A stretch of DNA of 64,000 nt from Anaerocolumna sp. MB42-C2 (GTDB taxonomy: Bacteria > Bacillota > Clostridia > Lachnospirales > Lachnospiraceae). Position 1 is the first letter of the stretch. Each line of letters starts with the position of its first letter. Location: contig NZ_CP133190.1 in NCBI RefSeq assembly GCF_030913705.1, positions 3,363,501 through 3,427,500 on the forward strand. The letters run 5' to 3'. Under the pieces are notes generated by a model, which was not told where the DNA came from, did no database searches, and saw only the letters and a list, made by a program, of their open reading frames with translations. Shown here in pieces: positions 55,027 to 63,645 of the stretch. Made by a program: the position numbers and the translations under genes.

Positions 55027-55794
55027 TTAATTACTATCTCTTTCAATAACTTCATCAGCTAAATCTCTATATCCTTCAGCACCCGCGGATTTTGGATCAT
55101 ATATATTAATTGGAAGTCCATGGCTTGGTGCTTCTGCCAATCTAACATTACGAGGTATAATTGATTTATATATATTTTGTTTCAAATTCGTCTTAACGTT
55201 TTCAACCACCTGTAATGATAAATTAGTTCTAGCATCATACATAGTAAAAACTACACCCTCAATTTCTAAATTAGGATTTAATCTTTTTTTTACTAAATTG
55301 ATTGTATGTATCAACTGGGATAATCCTTCTAACGCATAATACTCACATTGAATCGGTACCAATACCGTATCAGCTGTTGTCATTGCATTTACAGTCAATG
55401 TATTTAAAGAGGGCGGACAATCTATAATTAGATAATCGTAATTATCTCTTATTTTGCTTATTTCTTTTTTTAATATATATTCTTTTTCTTCTATTCCTAT
55501 TAACTCAATCTCAGCTCCTGCTAAATTTACATTAGAAGGCAATAGTGATAGATTACTTATTATATTAATTAAAAGACAATCTTCAATAGTGCATTCACCT
55601 ATCATAAGCTCATATATCGTATTTTCTAGATTATTTTTGTCTATACCTAATCCACTGGAAGTATTACCTTGTGGGTCTATATCTATAGTTAAAACTTTCT
55701 TTCCTTTTTCAGCTAAGCAAGCAGATAGATTAATGGCGGTTGTAGTTTTACCGACACCACCTTTTTGGTTAGCCACAGCTATAATACGTCCCAT
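55027..55794 (-). CDS. parA: Chromosome partitioning ATPase ParA (Soj)
   Basis: ParA of 255 aa has the deviant Walker A AVANQKGGVGKTTTAINLSA (about 6-25), the switch DIDPQGNTSSGLGI, Walker B YLIIDCPPSLNTL, and the C-terminal IPRNVRLAEAPSHGLPI. It partners ParB and, in spore formers, also acts on DnaA. It lies upstream of parB with a 230-bp gap that is AT-rich with no gene. The start is supported by a GGGGGAATT site. Confidence 0.96.
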   Translation of the reverse strand: MGRIIAVANQKGGVGKTTTAINLSACLAEKGKKVLTIDIDPQGNTSSGLGIDKNNLENTIYELMIGECTIEDCLLINIISNLSLLPSNVNLAGAEIELIGIEEKEYILKKEISKIRDNYDYLIIDCPPSLNTLTVNAMTTADTVLVPIQCEYYALEGLSQLIHTINLVKKRLNPNLEIEGVVFTMYDARTNLSLQVVENVKTNLKQNIYKSIIPRNVRLAEAPSHGLPINIYDPKSAGAEGYRDLADEVIERDSN

Positions 55795-56038
55795 TTAATT
55801 CCCCCTTTACAAATCAATTTTTTAACCATTTAATTATAACACTAATTCAAACATATATCTATACTTTACGACATAGTTTACAAAAATGTTTACAACATTT
55901 TCAGTTTATATCTAAATTACTGTTAACTTTAAGCAAATTTAAAATATAAAACTGTTTCACTTACTACATTTCTTAAATTATAATAATTTTTACCTTTTTC
56001 ACTCCTTGAAAATCCTCAGTACAATAGGAATAAATAAA

Positions 56039-56054
56039 TGTTTCACGTGAAACA
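56039..56054. promoter_or_regulatory. parS site upstream of parA
   Basis: A second perfect TGTTTCACGTGAAACA, about 245 bp before the parA start and next to the terminator of the response-regulator gene. The remaining DNA to 55795 is AT-rich promoter DNA. Confidence 0.93.
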
Positions 56055-56055
56055 A

Positions 56056-56090
56056 AAAAGCGTACAACTCATAATGATTTGTACGCTTTT
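56056..56090 (-). terminator. Terminator after the response-regulator gene
   Basis: On the minus strand AAAAGCGTACAA pairs with TTGTACGCTTTT, followed by T residues; the A run joins the parS site. Confidence 0.85.
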
Positions 56091-56114
56091 GGTATAATTA
56101 TTAAATTATAATAA

Positions 56115-56765
56115 TTACAATATCTCCACTATATTATTTCTGATAGCATAAACAGCAGCTTGAGTACGGTCAGAGACACTGATCTTTTTAAATATATTAG
56201 AGACATGATTCTTTACTGTTTTTTCACTAATTGATAATTGATAGGCAATTTCCTTATTAAATAAACCTTCTGTTAATAACTTAAGTACTTCCATCTCCCT
56301 CTTGGTAAGTAAATTTTCCTCGGTTAATTCATCTTGATCAGAGTTTTCAAGTTTTTCCTTCATTAAAGAAACCAACTCACTTTGAATATAACTTTCGCCA
56401 CTGTATACAGAAAATATTGCTTTTCTTAATACGTCACATTCAGAGTCTTTTAAAATATAACCATCCACTCCAATATCTACAGCCTTCATTAGATATTCTA
56501 TTTCATTATGAATTGTTAAAATTAAAATTTTACTTTTACATTTGTTTTCCTTTAATTTCTGAAGTACTTGCAGTCCATTTAGTTGAGGCATATTAATATC
56601 CAATAAAACTACATCCGGATTTAAGTTTTTAATAATTTCAAGACATGATACCCCATCTCCTGCCTCTCCAATAACTACTATATCACCATCTAATTCTAAA
56701 AGTTGTTTTAACCCTTCTCTTACCATTCGATGATCATCAGCAATTACAATTTTAATCGGTTCCAT
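56115..56765 (-). CDS. LuxR/NarL-type response regulator (DegU-like)
   Basis: The 216-aa regulator has a receiver domain (IKIVIADDHRMVREGLKQLL, with the phospho-Asp in PDVVLLDINMPQLNG near residue 54 and the conserved Lys in GYILKDSECD) and a LuxR helix-turn-helix (LTKREMEVLKLLTEGLFNKEIA, then ISEKTVKNHVSNIFKKI). It overlaps the kinase gene by one base, so the two form a two-component pair. The targets are unknown. A linker of 25 acidic residues joins the domains. Confidence 0.9.
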   Translation of the reverse strand: MEPIKIVIADDHRMVREGLKQLLELDGDIVVIGEAGDGVSCLEIIKNLNPDVVLLDINMPQLNGLQVLQKLKENKCKSKILILTIHNEIEYLMKAVDIGVDGYILKDSECDVLRKAIFSVYSGESYIQSELVSLMKEKLENSDQDELTEENLLTKREMEVLKLLTEGLFNKEIAYQLSISEKTVKNHVSNIFKKISVSDRTQAAVYAIRNNIVEIL

Positions 56766-57871
56766 TATTTATACGTCCTCCTTGCATGGTTTAGTGGTAC
56801 CTTAACTAAAATCTTTGTTCCATTATTTTCTTTTGATTCTATATTAAAATCTCCAGACAAAAGTAAAACTCGCTCTTTCATCATGGATAATCCATACCCT
56901 GAAACCATATTTGTCTTTGACTCGATACAAGAGTCTTTTTTAAAGCCTTTACCATTATCACTAATAGATAATAAAATAAAATCTTTTTCATAACTTAGTT
57001 CTATAAGAATTTTATTTGCCTTACCATGTTTAATCGCATTATTTGACGCTTCTTGTACAATCCGAAATAAAGTTAAATTAATAACCGGTAATATACTCTT
57101 TTCTTCATTCAAAACTTTTAAAGAGATGTCAATTTCATGATTCTTTTTGAAGTCCCTTATATATCTGTCTATTGTTGCTATTAAACCTAAATCATCTAAT
57201 GACATAGGCCTTAAGCCAAAGATAATATTTCTCATATCATTAATGGTAGATTTAATTGTATTAATCATAGTTTGCAATTCAAGTTTTGCACGAATTGGAT
57301 CAACATCAATTAACCTTGTACACAGTTCTGTTTTATGCATCATATTTGTCAGGTTTTGTACAGTGGAATCATGTAAATCCCTTGCTATACGCTTCCGTTC
57401 ATTTTCTTGAGTTTCTAAAACATTAATTCCCATTTCTAAACTGATTTTATTTTCAATATTATAATTAGCAGTTTCATTAATCATTCCCGTATCTTCAATA
57501 CAATTGCTTTTCATAGTATAAAAACAATTTATCAAGTTATCAAGGCTGTTTTTTCGTTTAATAAAAAAGAGAAAACTTTCTTCTGCATCTTTAATTTTTA
57601 ATTCAATATTTTGCTTCTCAGCATTTAAAAAACTTATTCGATTATCCTTATCATTTTTGATAGACGGAGAAAATAAATCAGCATTAGAATTATTTTTGCT
57701 ATTAATAACATCTAAACTATTATTAATTTCTTTTAACTCTTCTTCTAAACATTTGATTGTAGTATTAATTTGATCAAGTTCTTTCTGGGTCTGCTCTTCA
57801 TTTTGTGTTAAAAAATTAAGTGCATCACTTAATTGTTCCATAAACCCCATATTATCATCTTGATGAATCAT
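56765..57871 (-). CDS. Cytosolic sensor histidine kinase (DegS-like)
   Basis: The 368-aa kinase has no membrane segment. Residues about 10-130 are coiled coil (EEQTQKELDQINTTIKCLEE; NAEKQNIELKIKDAEESFLF). The HisKA_3 box is ERKRIARDLHDSTVQNLTN with the phospho-His near residue 165, and the ATPase domain has ASNNAIKHGKA and SISDNGKGFK. This matches the DegS layout (cytosolic coiled-coil sensor). GGGAGAG precedes the ATG. It is placed beside parAB, so coupling to a cytoplasmic signal is plausible but not shown. Confidence 0.9.
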   Translation of the reverse strand: MIHQDDNMGFMEQLSDALNFLTQNEEQTQKELDQINTTIKCLEEELKEINNSLDVINSKNNSNADLFSPSIKNDKDNRISFLNAEKQNIELKIKDAEESFLFFIKRKNSLDNLINCFYTMKSNCIEDTGMINETANYNIENKISLEMGINVLETQENERKRIARDLHDSTVQNLTNMMHKTELCTRLIDVDPIRAKLELQTMINTIKSTINDMRNIIFGLRPMSLDDLGLIATIDRYIRDFKKNHEIDISLKVLNEEKSILPVINLTLFRIVQEASNNAIKHGKANKILIELSYEKDFILLSISDNGKGFKKDSCIESKTNMVSGYGLSMMKERVLLLSGDFNIESKENNGTKILVKVPLNHARRTYK

Positions 57872-57981
57872 AATAATATAACTCTCCCTATTTTTTAACT
57901 ATATAATATAACATATTTAGCTTTTTTTAAAGCCTTAAATGTAAAATAAAAAATAATTTTTCTTAAATTAAACTAAAATAG

Positions 57982-58446
57982 TTATTTTTTGTCACATTTC
58001 TTGCAGAATGAATGAAGTAATACTTTCATAGCTATATGATCAATTCCTGCTTCTTGAAAAATATCTCCATAGGTTATAAAACCTATTTTTTCATAAAAGG
58101 GAACTGCTTTTACCTGTGCATTAATGATTACTTCCTCTGCTCCAGATAAAAAAGCTTTATTTACTAAGAGCCTGACTATAAAATCACCATAATACTTTCC
58201 TCTTTCTTCCTTCAATACTGCTATTCTTCCTACTCTATAATTTTTTCCATCATTATAGACTCTTCCTGTTGCAACAGGTTTTTTATTTTCACTATTATCA
58301 TATACAAGAGCATGAATTGATAAATCATCATATTCATCAAACTCTTCTTTCTCTGAAACCCCTTGTTCTTCTACAAAAACTTTTCTTCTTATATTATAAA
58401 CATCAGATAAGTCATCACCATAATATAGATATTTACCTTGTACCAA
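57982..58446 (-). CDS. GNAT-family N-acetyltransferase
   Basis: The 154-aa product has an ElaA/YjcF-like GNAT layout: DVYNIRRKVFVEEQGVSEKE at the start, ATGRVYNDGKNYRVGRIAVLK, the acetyl-CoA loop EERGKYYGDFIVRLL (Q/RxxGxG-like with Lys-Tyr) and AVPFYEKIGFITYGD. The start is TTG at 58446, supported by AGAGGTG seven bases before it; no ATG is close. The substrate is unknown. It lies between the kinase pair and a 505-bp gap. Confidence 0.8.
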   Translation of the reverse strand: MVQGKYLYYGDDLSDVYNIRRKVFVEEQGVSEKEEFDEYDDLSIHALVYDNSENKKPVATGRVYNDGKNYRVGRIAVLKEERGKYYGDFIVRLLVNKAFLSGAEEVIINAQVKAVPFYEKIGFITYGDIFQEAGIDHIAMKVLLHSFCKKCDKK

Positions 58447-58951
58447 TATTTTTCACCTCTTTTTTTACTTATTTCTATTTATATTATAATACTTATTTGT
58501 ATATTATGGTAAGTTATTTCATAAATATAAAATAAAGTGCCAACCGTCTTTACAGGATGAAATGCATAAAGATATTAAATAAATAATTTATACACTTAAG
58601 ACAAATTGACACTCCAATATTTTTGTTATTCTAAAAAATTTTAGATAATTAATTAGTTACTATAAATAAAATACCACATATTACATATTTCGTCAATATA
58701 TTACATAATTCATCATTATATTTGTTTAATAGCTTAATAAATTTGATCATTATTTTAATTAATATATTAATATGAATAACCTAAACCAAATAAAAGAATT
58801 GTACCAACTATTTATTAATACAGGCGCACTAAAAAAATACGAATTAATAAAACTAAACAACCATATTATAAGAATTAAGTCCATATCCCTATAATTAAAA
58901 TACATTTTAAAATAGCTTCTTTAATTAAAATTTAAAATTCAATTCTGATTA
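58447..58951. other. AT-rich gene-poor gap between GNAT and rsmG genes
   Basis: About 505 bp of very AT-rich DNA with many stops on both strands. The only possible gene is the short ORF at 58772-58894. There is no rRNA, tRNA, clear terminator or repeat copy that I recognise. Confidence 0.5.
58772..58894 (+). CDS. Possible 40-aa protein with a YqzL-like pattern
   Basis: The ORF encodes 40 aa. The segment LYQLFINTGALKKYELIKL resembles the LF-x2-TG-x4-Y-x2-K pattern of YqzL-like small proteins. No Shine-Dalgarno site precedes the ATG, the gap is AT-rich, and the strand is opposite to both neighbours. I consider it weak, and a chance ORF is quite possible. Confidence 0.2.
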   Translation: MNNLNQIKELYQLFINTGALKKYELIKLNNHIIRIKSISL

Positions 58952-59671
58952 TTACATTATAGGTTCTTTTGAAGGTTTTCCGGCACTCCTTGGATAAGAA
59001 TTAGGTGTAGTTTTTATTTTCTTAATTTTAATTAATGTTCGTTCCATATCGGAATCGGGTAATTTAAATTTATCAATTTTATCAATGCAGCCACCTAAAA
59101 TATCAATTGCTTTTTTCGATTCTTCTAATTCTGTCTGTATATTACCTGCTTTAAAAGAGATAAAATATCCCTGAACTTTTACATATGGAATACAATATTC
59201 GGTAAGTGTTGACAATTTTGCTACCGCTCTGGATACGCATAGATCAAATTGTTCCCGATAATTTTTGTCTTTTCCGTACTCCTCAGCTCTTCCATGTATT
59301 GCAGTTATATTTTGTAGTTCTAATTTCCTTATAACATCATTTAAGAAATTAACTCTTTTATTTAGTGAATCTAATAAAACTATTTCTAAAGAAGGAAAAG
59401 CAATTTTTAAGGGTATTCCTGGAAATCCTGCTCCCGTTCCCAAATCCAGAACTTTAACTACCTTATTCGTATCATATACCTTAATTAAAGAAAGACTGTC
59501 TATAAAATGCTTTTGTAAAACTTCGTCATATTCTGTAATTGCTGTAAGATTCATAACTTCATTTTTTTCTATTAACATTTCATAATATTTTATAAATTGA
59601 TCTAACTGTTTTTCCGATAATGTTATATTTAATTCATTTAATAAAAGAATAAATGCCGCTTTTCTATCCAT
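58952..59671 (-). CDS. rsmG: 16S rRNA (guanine527-N7)-methyltransferase
   Basis: RsmG (GidB) of 239 aa has the start LLNELNITLSEKQLDQFIKY, MNLTAITEYDEVLQKHFIDS, the SAM motif VLDLGTGAGFPGIPLKI (about 71-87), and CVSRAVAKLSTLTEYC. It methylates G527 of 16S rRNA. GAAGG precedes the ATG. It is the third gene of the conserved mnmE-mnmG-rsmG series, 88 bp after mnmG. The end YPRSAGKPSKEP is the usual RsmG C-terminal signature. Confidence 0.95.
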   Translation of the reverse strand: MDRKAAFILLLNELNITLSEKQLDQFIKYYEMLIEKNEVMNLTAITEYDEVLQKHFIDSLSLIKVYDTNKVVKVLDLGTGAGFPGIPLKIAFPSLEIVLLDSLNKRVNFLNDVIRKLELQNITAIHGRAEEYGKDKNYREQFDLCVSRAVAKLSTLTEYCIPYVKVQGYFISFKAGNIQTELEESKKAIDILGGCIDKIDKFKLPDSDMERTLIKIKKIKTTPNSYPRSAGKPSKEPIM

Positions 59672-59759
59672 TGTTCTAAATCCTTCTAACCTATGAGTAA
59701 TTTCTCATATGGTAAATTTTTTAATTTATATAAATTATATTAACTAAATAATAATGATA

Positions 59760-61652
59760 CTATTCATTACTTGCTTTTCTCTTATATTGTTCTAGATATA
59801 TAAGAAGTACTGAGATATCGGCGGGTGAAACTCCTGATATTCTAGAGGCTTGTCCCACAGATATAGGTTTAATCTGGACTAATTTCTGTTTTGCTTCAAT
59901 TCTTAGGCTAGGTACTTTTGTGTAATCCAGATCTTTTGGAATGACTTTGCCTTCTAATTTTTTAAACTGTTCTACCTGTTTTAACTGCCTTTGTATATAT
60001 CCCTCATACTTAATATTAATATTTACCTGTTCTATAACGTCTTTCGTTAAAGGTTTTCTGTTTTTATCTATAGATTTTATCAATTCGTAAGATAATTCAG
60101 GACGACGAATTAACTCACCTAAAGTTGTACCTGTTTTTAAGGAATTACTGTTACATTCCTCTAATAAAGCCTGAACTTCCTGGTTTGCTCCTATTAAAGT
60201 ACTGTTTAAACGAGTAATTTCCTCTTCTATCTGCTTCTCTTTTGTTAAAACTCTTTGATATCTTTCTTCTGATATTAAACCAATCTGATAACCTATCTTA
60301 GTTAATCTTAAGTCCGCATTATCCTGCCTTAATAATAGGCGGTATTCCGCTCTGGATGTCATCATACGATATGGTTCATGTGTTTCTTTTGTAACCAGAT
60401 CATCAATTAATACACCGATATAAGCCTCAGAACGATTCAATACCACTTGTTCTTTACCTAGAAGTTTCATAGCTGCATTAACACCTGCCATTAATCCTTG
60501 AGCCGCAGCTTCCTCATAACCGGAACTTCCATTAAATTGACCTCCGCTGAATAACCCTTCAATCTTTTTGAATTCCAATGTAGGTTTTAACTGCATCGGA
60601 TTAATACAATCATATTCTATAGCATATGCATTGCGCACAATCTTAGCATTTTCAAGCCCGGCTACACTTCGATACATTTGATGTTGTACATCTTCCGGAA
60701 GAGAACTCGACATCCCTCCTACATACATCTCATTTGTATAATTCCCCTCCGGTTCTATAAACACCTGATGTCTGTCCTTATCAGCAAATTTAACTACTTT
60801 ATCCTCAATAGATGGACAGTACCGGGGGCCGGTTCCTTTAATATTTCCTGAATATAACGGAGACCGATCAATATTGGCTCTAATTATATCATGTGTTTTT
60901 TCATTGGTATAGGTTAACCAACAGGATACCTGTTCTTTTTTTATTTTGTCTGCAGTGTTGGTAAAAGAAAAGGGTATAAGTTCTTCGTCACCAAACTGTT
61001 CCTCCATCTTACTAAAATCTATTGATCGTTTATCTATCCTTGCAGGCGTACCGGTTTTAAACCGATACATCTCAATACCAATGGCTTTTAAAGAATCTGT
61101 TAAATGAGTTGCAGCCTGTAATCCATTAGGACCTGTGTAATTACTTACATCTCCGTAAACACATCTTGCATTCAGATAAGTACCGGTGCATAAAACCACT
61201 GCTTTACATGGATAAATTCCACCGGAAAAAGTCTTAATAGCCTTAATTTTTCCTTCTTCAACTATTATTTCAGCTACCTCTGCCTGTTTTAACGTTAAAT
61301 TAGGTGTATTTTCAAGTATTTTTCTCATGGTTCTGCTGTAATCCTGTTTGTCTGCCTGTGCACGTAAAGAATGAACTGCCGGTCCTTTTGATATATTTAA
61401 CATTTTGGATTGAATATAGGTTTTATCAATATTTTTACCCATTTCACCCCCTAATGCATCTATTTCCCTAACTAAATGTCCTTTTGATGTTCCTCCTATA
61501 TTAGGATTGCAGGGCATTAAAGCAATACTATCCATACTGATTGTAACAATTAATGTATTAAGAGATAATCTTGCACATGCTAATGCTGCTTCACAACCTG
61601 CATGGCCTGCACCAACTACTACAACATCATAAGCTTCATACGTATATGACAT
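59760..61652 (-). CDS. mnmG: tRNA uridine 5-carboxymethylaminomethyl modification enzyme MnmG
   Basis: MnmG (GidA) of 630 aa has the FAD motif [15 protein letters not shown] at residues 11-25, the family signature [35 protein letters not shown], and the C-terminal [16 protein letters not shown]. With MnmE it forms cmnm5U34 in tRNA. GGAGGA precedes the ATG. It is separated from mnmE by 378 bp holding R5b, which is wide for this conserved pair. Confidence 0.97.
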   Translation of the reverse strand: MSYTYEAYDVVVVGAGHAGCEAALACARLSLNTLIVTISMDSIALMPCNPNIGGTSKGHLVREIDALGGEMGKNIDKTYIQSKMLNISKGPAVHSLRAQADKQDYSRTMRKILENTPNLTLKQAEVAEIIVEEGKIKAIKTFSGGIYPCKAVVLCTGTYLNARCVYGDVSNYTGPNGLQAATHLTDSLKAIGIEMYRFKTGTPARIDKRSIDFSKMEEQFGDEELIPFSFTNTADKIKKEQVSCWLTYTNEKTHDIIRANIDRSPLYSGNIKGTGPRYCPSIEDKVVKFADKDRHQVFIEPEGNYTNEMYVGGMSSSLPEDVQHQMYRSVAGLENAKIVRNAYAIEYDCINPMQLKPTLEFKKIEGLFSGGQFNGSSGYEEAAAQGLMAGVNAAMKLLGKEQVVLNRSEAYIGVLIDDLVTKETHEPYRMMTSRAEYRLLLRQDNADLRLTKIGYQIGLISEERYQRVLTKEKQIEEEITRLNSTLIGANQEVQALLEECNSNSLKTGTTLGELIRRPELSYELIKSIDKNRKPLTKDVIEQVNINIKYEGYIQRQLKQVEQFKKLEGKVIPKDLDYTKVPSLRIEAKQKLVQIKPISVGQASRISGVSPADISVLLIYLEQYKRKASNE

Positions 61653-61935
61653 TATATCCTCCTCTTTATCAAAACTTAATATAATATAAATAATATTAAG
61701 TAAACACGGACATTAGATTATATATTCCCACCAAATAATAAAGTCCTATTTATAATTCCGGTAAAACATTACTAAGAACCAACAAAATATTTCTATATTT
61801 TGTTATAAACTTATTAATACTAACGTAACATGGTCGTTGATGAGACCGCAAATGTACTTGAATTCTAAAGAAATATAAAAACTTCACCCCTCCCGCGAAT
61901 TTCTTATATTTCCATAGAAAACTGCAGGCAGTTTT

Positions 61936-62013
61936 CTATTTCATACTAACATTCATGCCCTTTGGGCATAAATCCTGAAGAATAATTTTTTACAATTCTT
62001 CGGGGGGCTTGTA
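61936..62013 (-). repeat. R5b: short hairpin repeat between mnmE and mnmG
   Basis: On the minus strand: ATACAAGCC, a 22-bp insertion absent from R5a, ATTCTTC, GATTTATGC, hairpin ATGCCCAAAGGGCAT, then TGTTAGTATGAAA. It matches R5a (2092-2147) apart from the insertion. The remaining part of the 61653-62030 gap holds a hairpin GAAAACTGC/GCAGTTTTC at about 61917-61936 and no gene. Confidence 0.55.
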
Positions 62014-62030
62014 TCCGAATATAATATAAC

Positions 62031-63407
62031 TTATTTTCCCATGCAGAATTCTCTGAAGATAGTATTTACCAGATCTTCATCTACTGCTTCTCCTATAATA
62101 CTTCCTAGCAATTCATAGGCATGCATTATATCAATGGAATAAAAATCTTCCGGCATTTCATCTTCTATACTCTTTTTCACCATCTCAAGGCTCTTTATAC
62201 TTCCAGCGATAGCTTCTTTTTGTCTCATATTTGTAATATATATTTCATCATTAAAATTTAATTGTCCTTTGAAGAATTCACCGATAATCCATTTTTCAAG
62301 TAAATCAATTCCCTTATTTTCTTTAGCTGATATTAATATAACCTCTTTCCCGGTTAATCTTTCTATCTCTTTTGGATCAATAATAATATCAAGATCAGAT
62401 TTATTAAATAATATGACAGCTTTTTTATCCGTTATTAGGTTAATGATTTCATTATCATTTTCATCTAAATTTGCAGAAGCATCAACTACATAGATAATTA
62501 AATCCGCATCTAAAGCAGTTCTTTTTGCCTTGTCCACACCAATTTTCTCAACGATATCTTCTGTTGTTCGTATTCCTGCCGTATCAATTATATTCAAAGT
62601 AATATTATCTAATTGAATCGTTTCTTCTAATGTATCTCTGGTTGTACCTGCTACTTCTGTCACAATTGCTCTGTCTGCTCCAACTAATACATTTAATAAG
62701 GAAGACTTACCTGCATTGGGTTTACCGATTATAACTGTTTTTATTCCTTCTTTTAATAAACGGCCATTTTCAGATGATTCTAAAAGCATATTTAACTCTC
62801 TTAAACTGTCATCGATATGAGTACTTAATTCCTCACAGAACCCTTCTAAACTTATATGCTCCGGATCATCCAAAGCAGCTTCTATAAAAGCTAAATCATG
62901 TATTAAACTGCCCCTTATAACTTTAATTTTATTTAAAACGTTGCCACGTAACTGATTCATTGAATTTTTAAGAGCTAATTCATTTTTAGCATTAATAATG
63001 TCACTAACTGCTTCTGCCTGGGATAAATCAATTCTTCCATTTAAAAAAGCTCGTTTCGTAAATTCCCCTGGTTCTGCAATTCTTGCTCCATTTTTTATAA
63101 CTGTCTCTAAAATTCGTTTTGTAACAACGATACCTCCGTGACAATCAATTTCAATAATGTCCTCTTTCGTATAACTCTTTGGACCCTTCATAATCAGGAC
63201 CATTACCTCATCAATTACGATATTATCATCTATGATAAATCCGTAATGAATTGTATGGCTGGGCATAAGAGAAATCTTTTTATCTCCAGTTTTACTCTTA
63301 TAAATCTTATCCATAATTGATAATGCCTCATCACCGCTAATTCGAATGATGCTGATGCCGGCATTATTCATTGCAGTTGCAATAGCAGCAATCGTATCTT
63401 TATTCAT
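62031..63407 (-). CDS. mnmE: tRNA modification GTPase MnmE
   Basis: MnmE (TrmE) of 458 aa has an N-terminal folate-binding domain (IAAIATAMNNAGISIIRISG; FTKRAFLNGRIDLSQAEAV), a GTPase domain with VIIGKPNAGKSSLLNVL (G1, about 219-235), AGTTRDTLEE (G2), DTAGIRTT (G3) and NKSD (G4), and the C-terminal CMGK, whose Cys is the conserved catalytic residue. It acts with MnmG on tRNA U34. The start at 63407 directly follows R1d, and no normal Shine-Dalgarno site is present. Confidence 0.97.
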   Translation of the reverse strand: MNKDTIAAIATAMNNAGISIIRISGDEALSIMDKIYKSKTGDKKISLMPSHTIHYGFIIDDNIVIDEVMVLIMKGPKSYTKEDIIEIDCHGGIVVTKRILETVIKNGARIAEPGEFTKRAFLNGRIDLSQAEAVSDIINAKNELALKNSMNQLRGNVLNKIKVIRGSLIHDLAFIEAALDDPEHISLEGFCEELSTHIDDSLRELNMLLESSENGRLLKEGIKTVIIGKPNAGKSSLLNVLVGADRAIVTEVAGTTRDTLEETIQLDNITLNIIDTAGIRTTEDIVEKIGVDKAKRTALDADLIIYVVDASANLDENDNEIINLITDKKAVILFNKSDLDIIIDPKEIERLTGKEVILISAKENKGIDLLEKWIIGEFFKGQLNFNDEIYITNMRQKEAIAGSIKSLEMVKKSIEDEMPEDFYSIDIMHAYELLGSIIGEAVDEDLVNTIFREFCMGK

Positions 63408-63514
63408 TTTCTACACACATTGCATATCGCAGGGTTATTTGCGATACTGCCACAATTAATAGATGTGAAACTAATTTTCACTGGTTGAAAGAATCCTCTT
63501 GTGGCATCCTTTCA
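63408..63514 (-). repeat. R1d: structured leader element abutting the mnmE start codon
   Basis: The longest copy of the family (107 nt). P1 pairs TGAAAGGAT with ATTCTTTCA (9 bp with one G-U). P2 pairs GCCACAA in its loop with TTGTGGC. Between them lies an extra hairpin GTGAAA-ATTA-GTTTCAC. P3 is ATCGCA with TGCGAT. ATATGCAATGTGTGTAGAAA then leads into the ATG. It lies between jag and mnmE. Confidence 0.7.
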
Positions 63515-63596
63515 TTCATAATTTTCTCTCAACCCATAGGCAAAATACTCTCCGGCTGTATACAAATAATAATTAATATTTCTGGAATAATATTAG

Positions 63597-63645
63597 AAAG
63601 AGTGTATCAAAGCAAATTAATCTTTAATACACCCTCTTTTTTATT
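63597..63645. terminator. Hairpin after jag
   Basis: AAAGAGTGTAT pairs with ATACACCCTCTTT with one mismatch, with inner AAAG/CTTT. The T run is on the + strand, so on the minus strand, the direction of transcription here, it may only pause or attenuate. Confidence 0.45.

Noticed and set aside
63484..63510. A short leader peptide in R1 elements: ATG CCA CAA followed by GAT TCT gives MPQxDS in several copies
   Set aside because: The frame is not kept (start codons would be ATG, GTG or CTG), the purine-rich stretch is only about one base before the start, and stop positions differ. RNA pairing explains the same conserved bases better.
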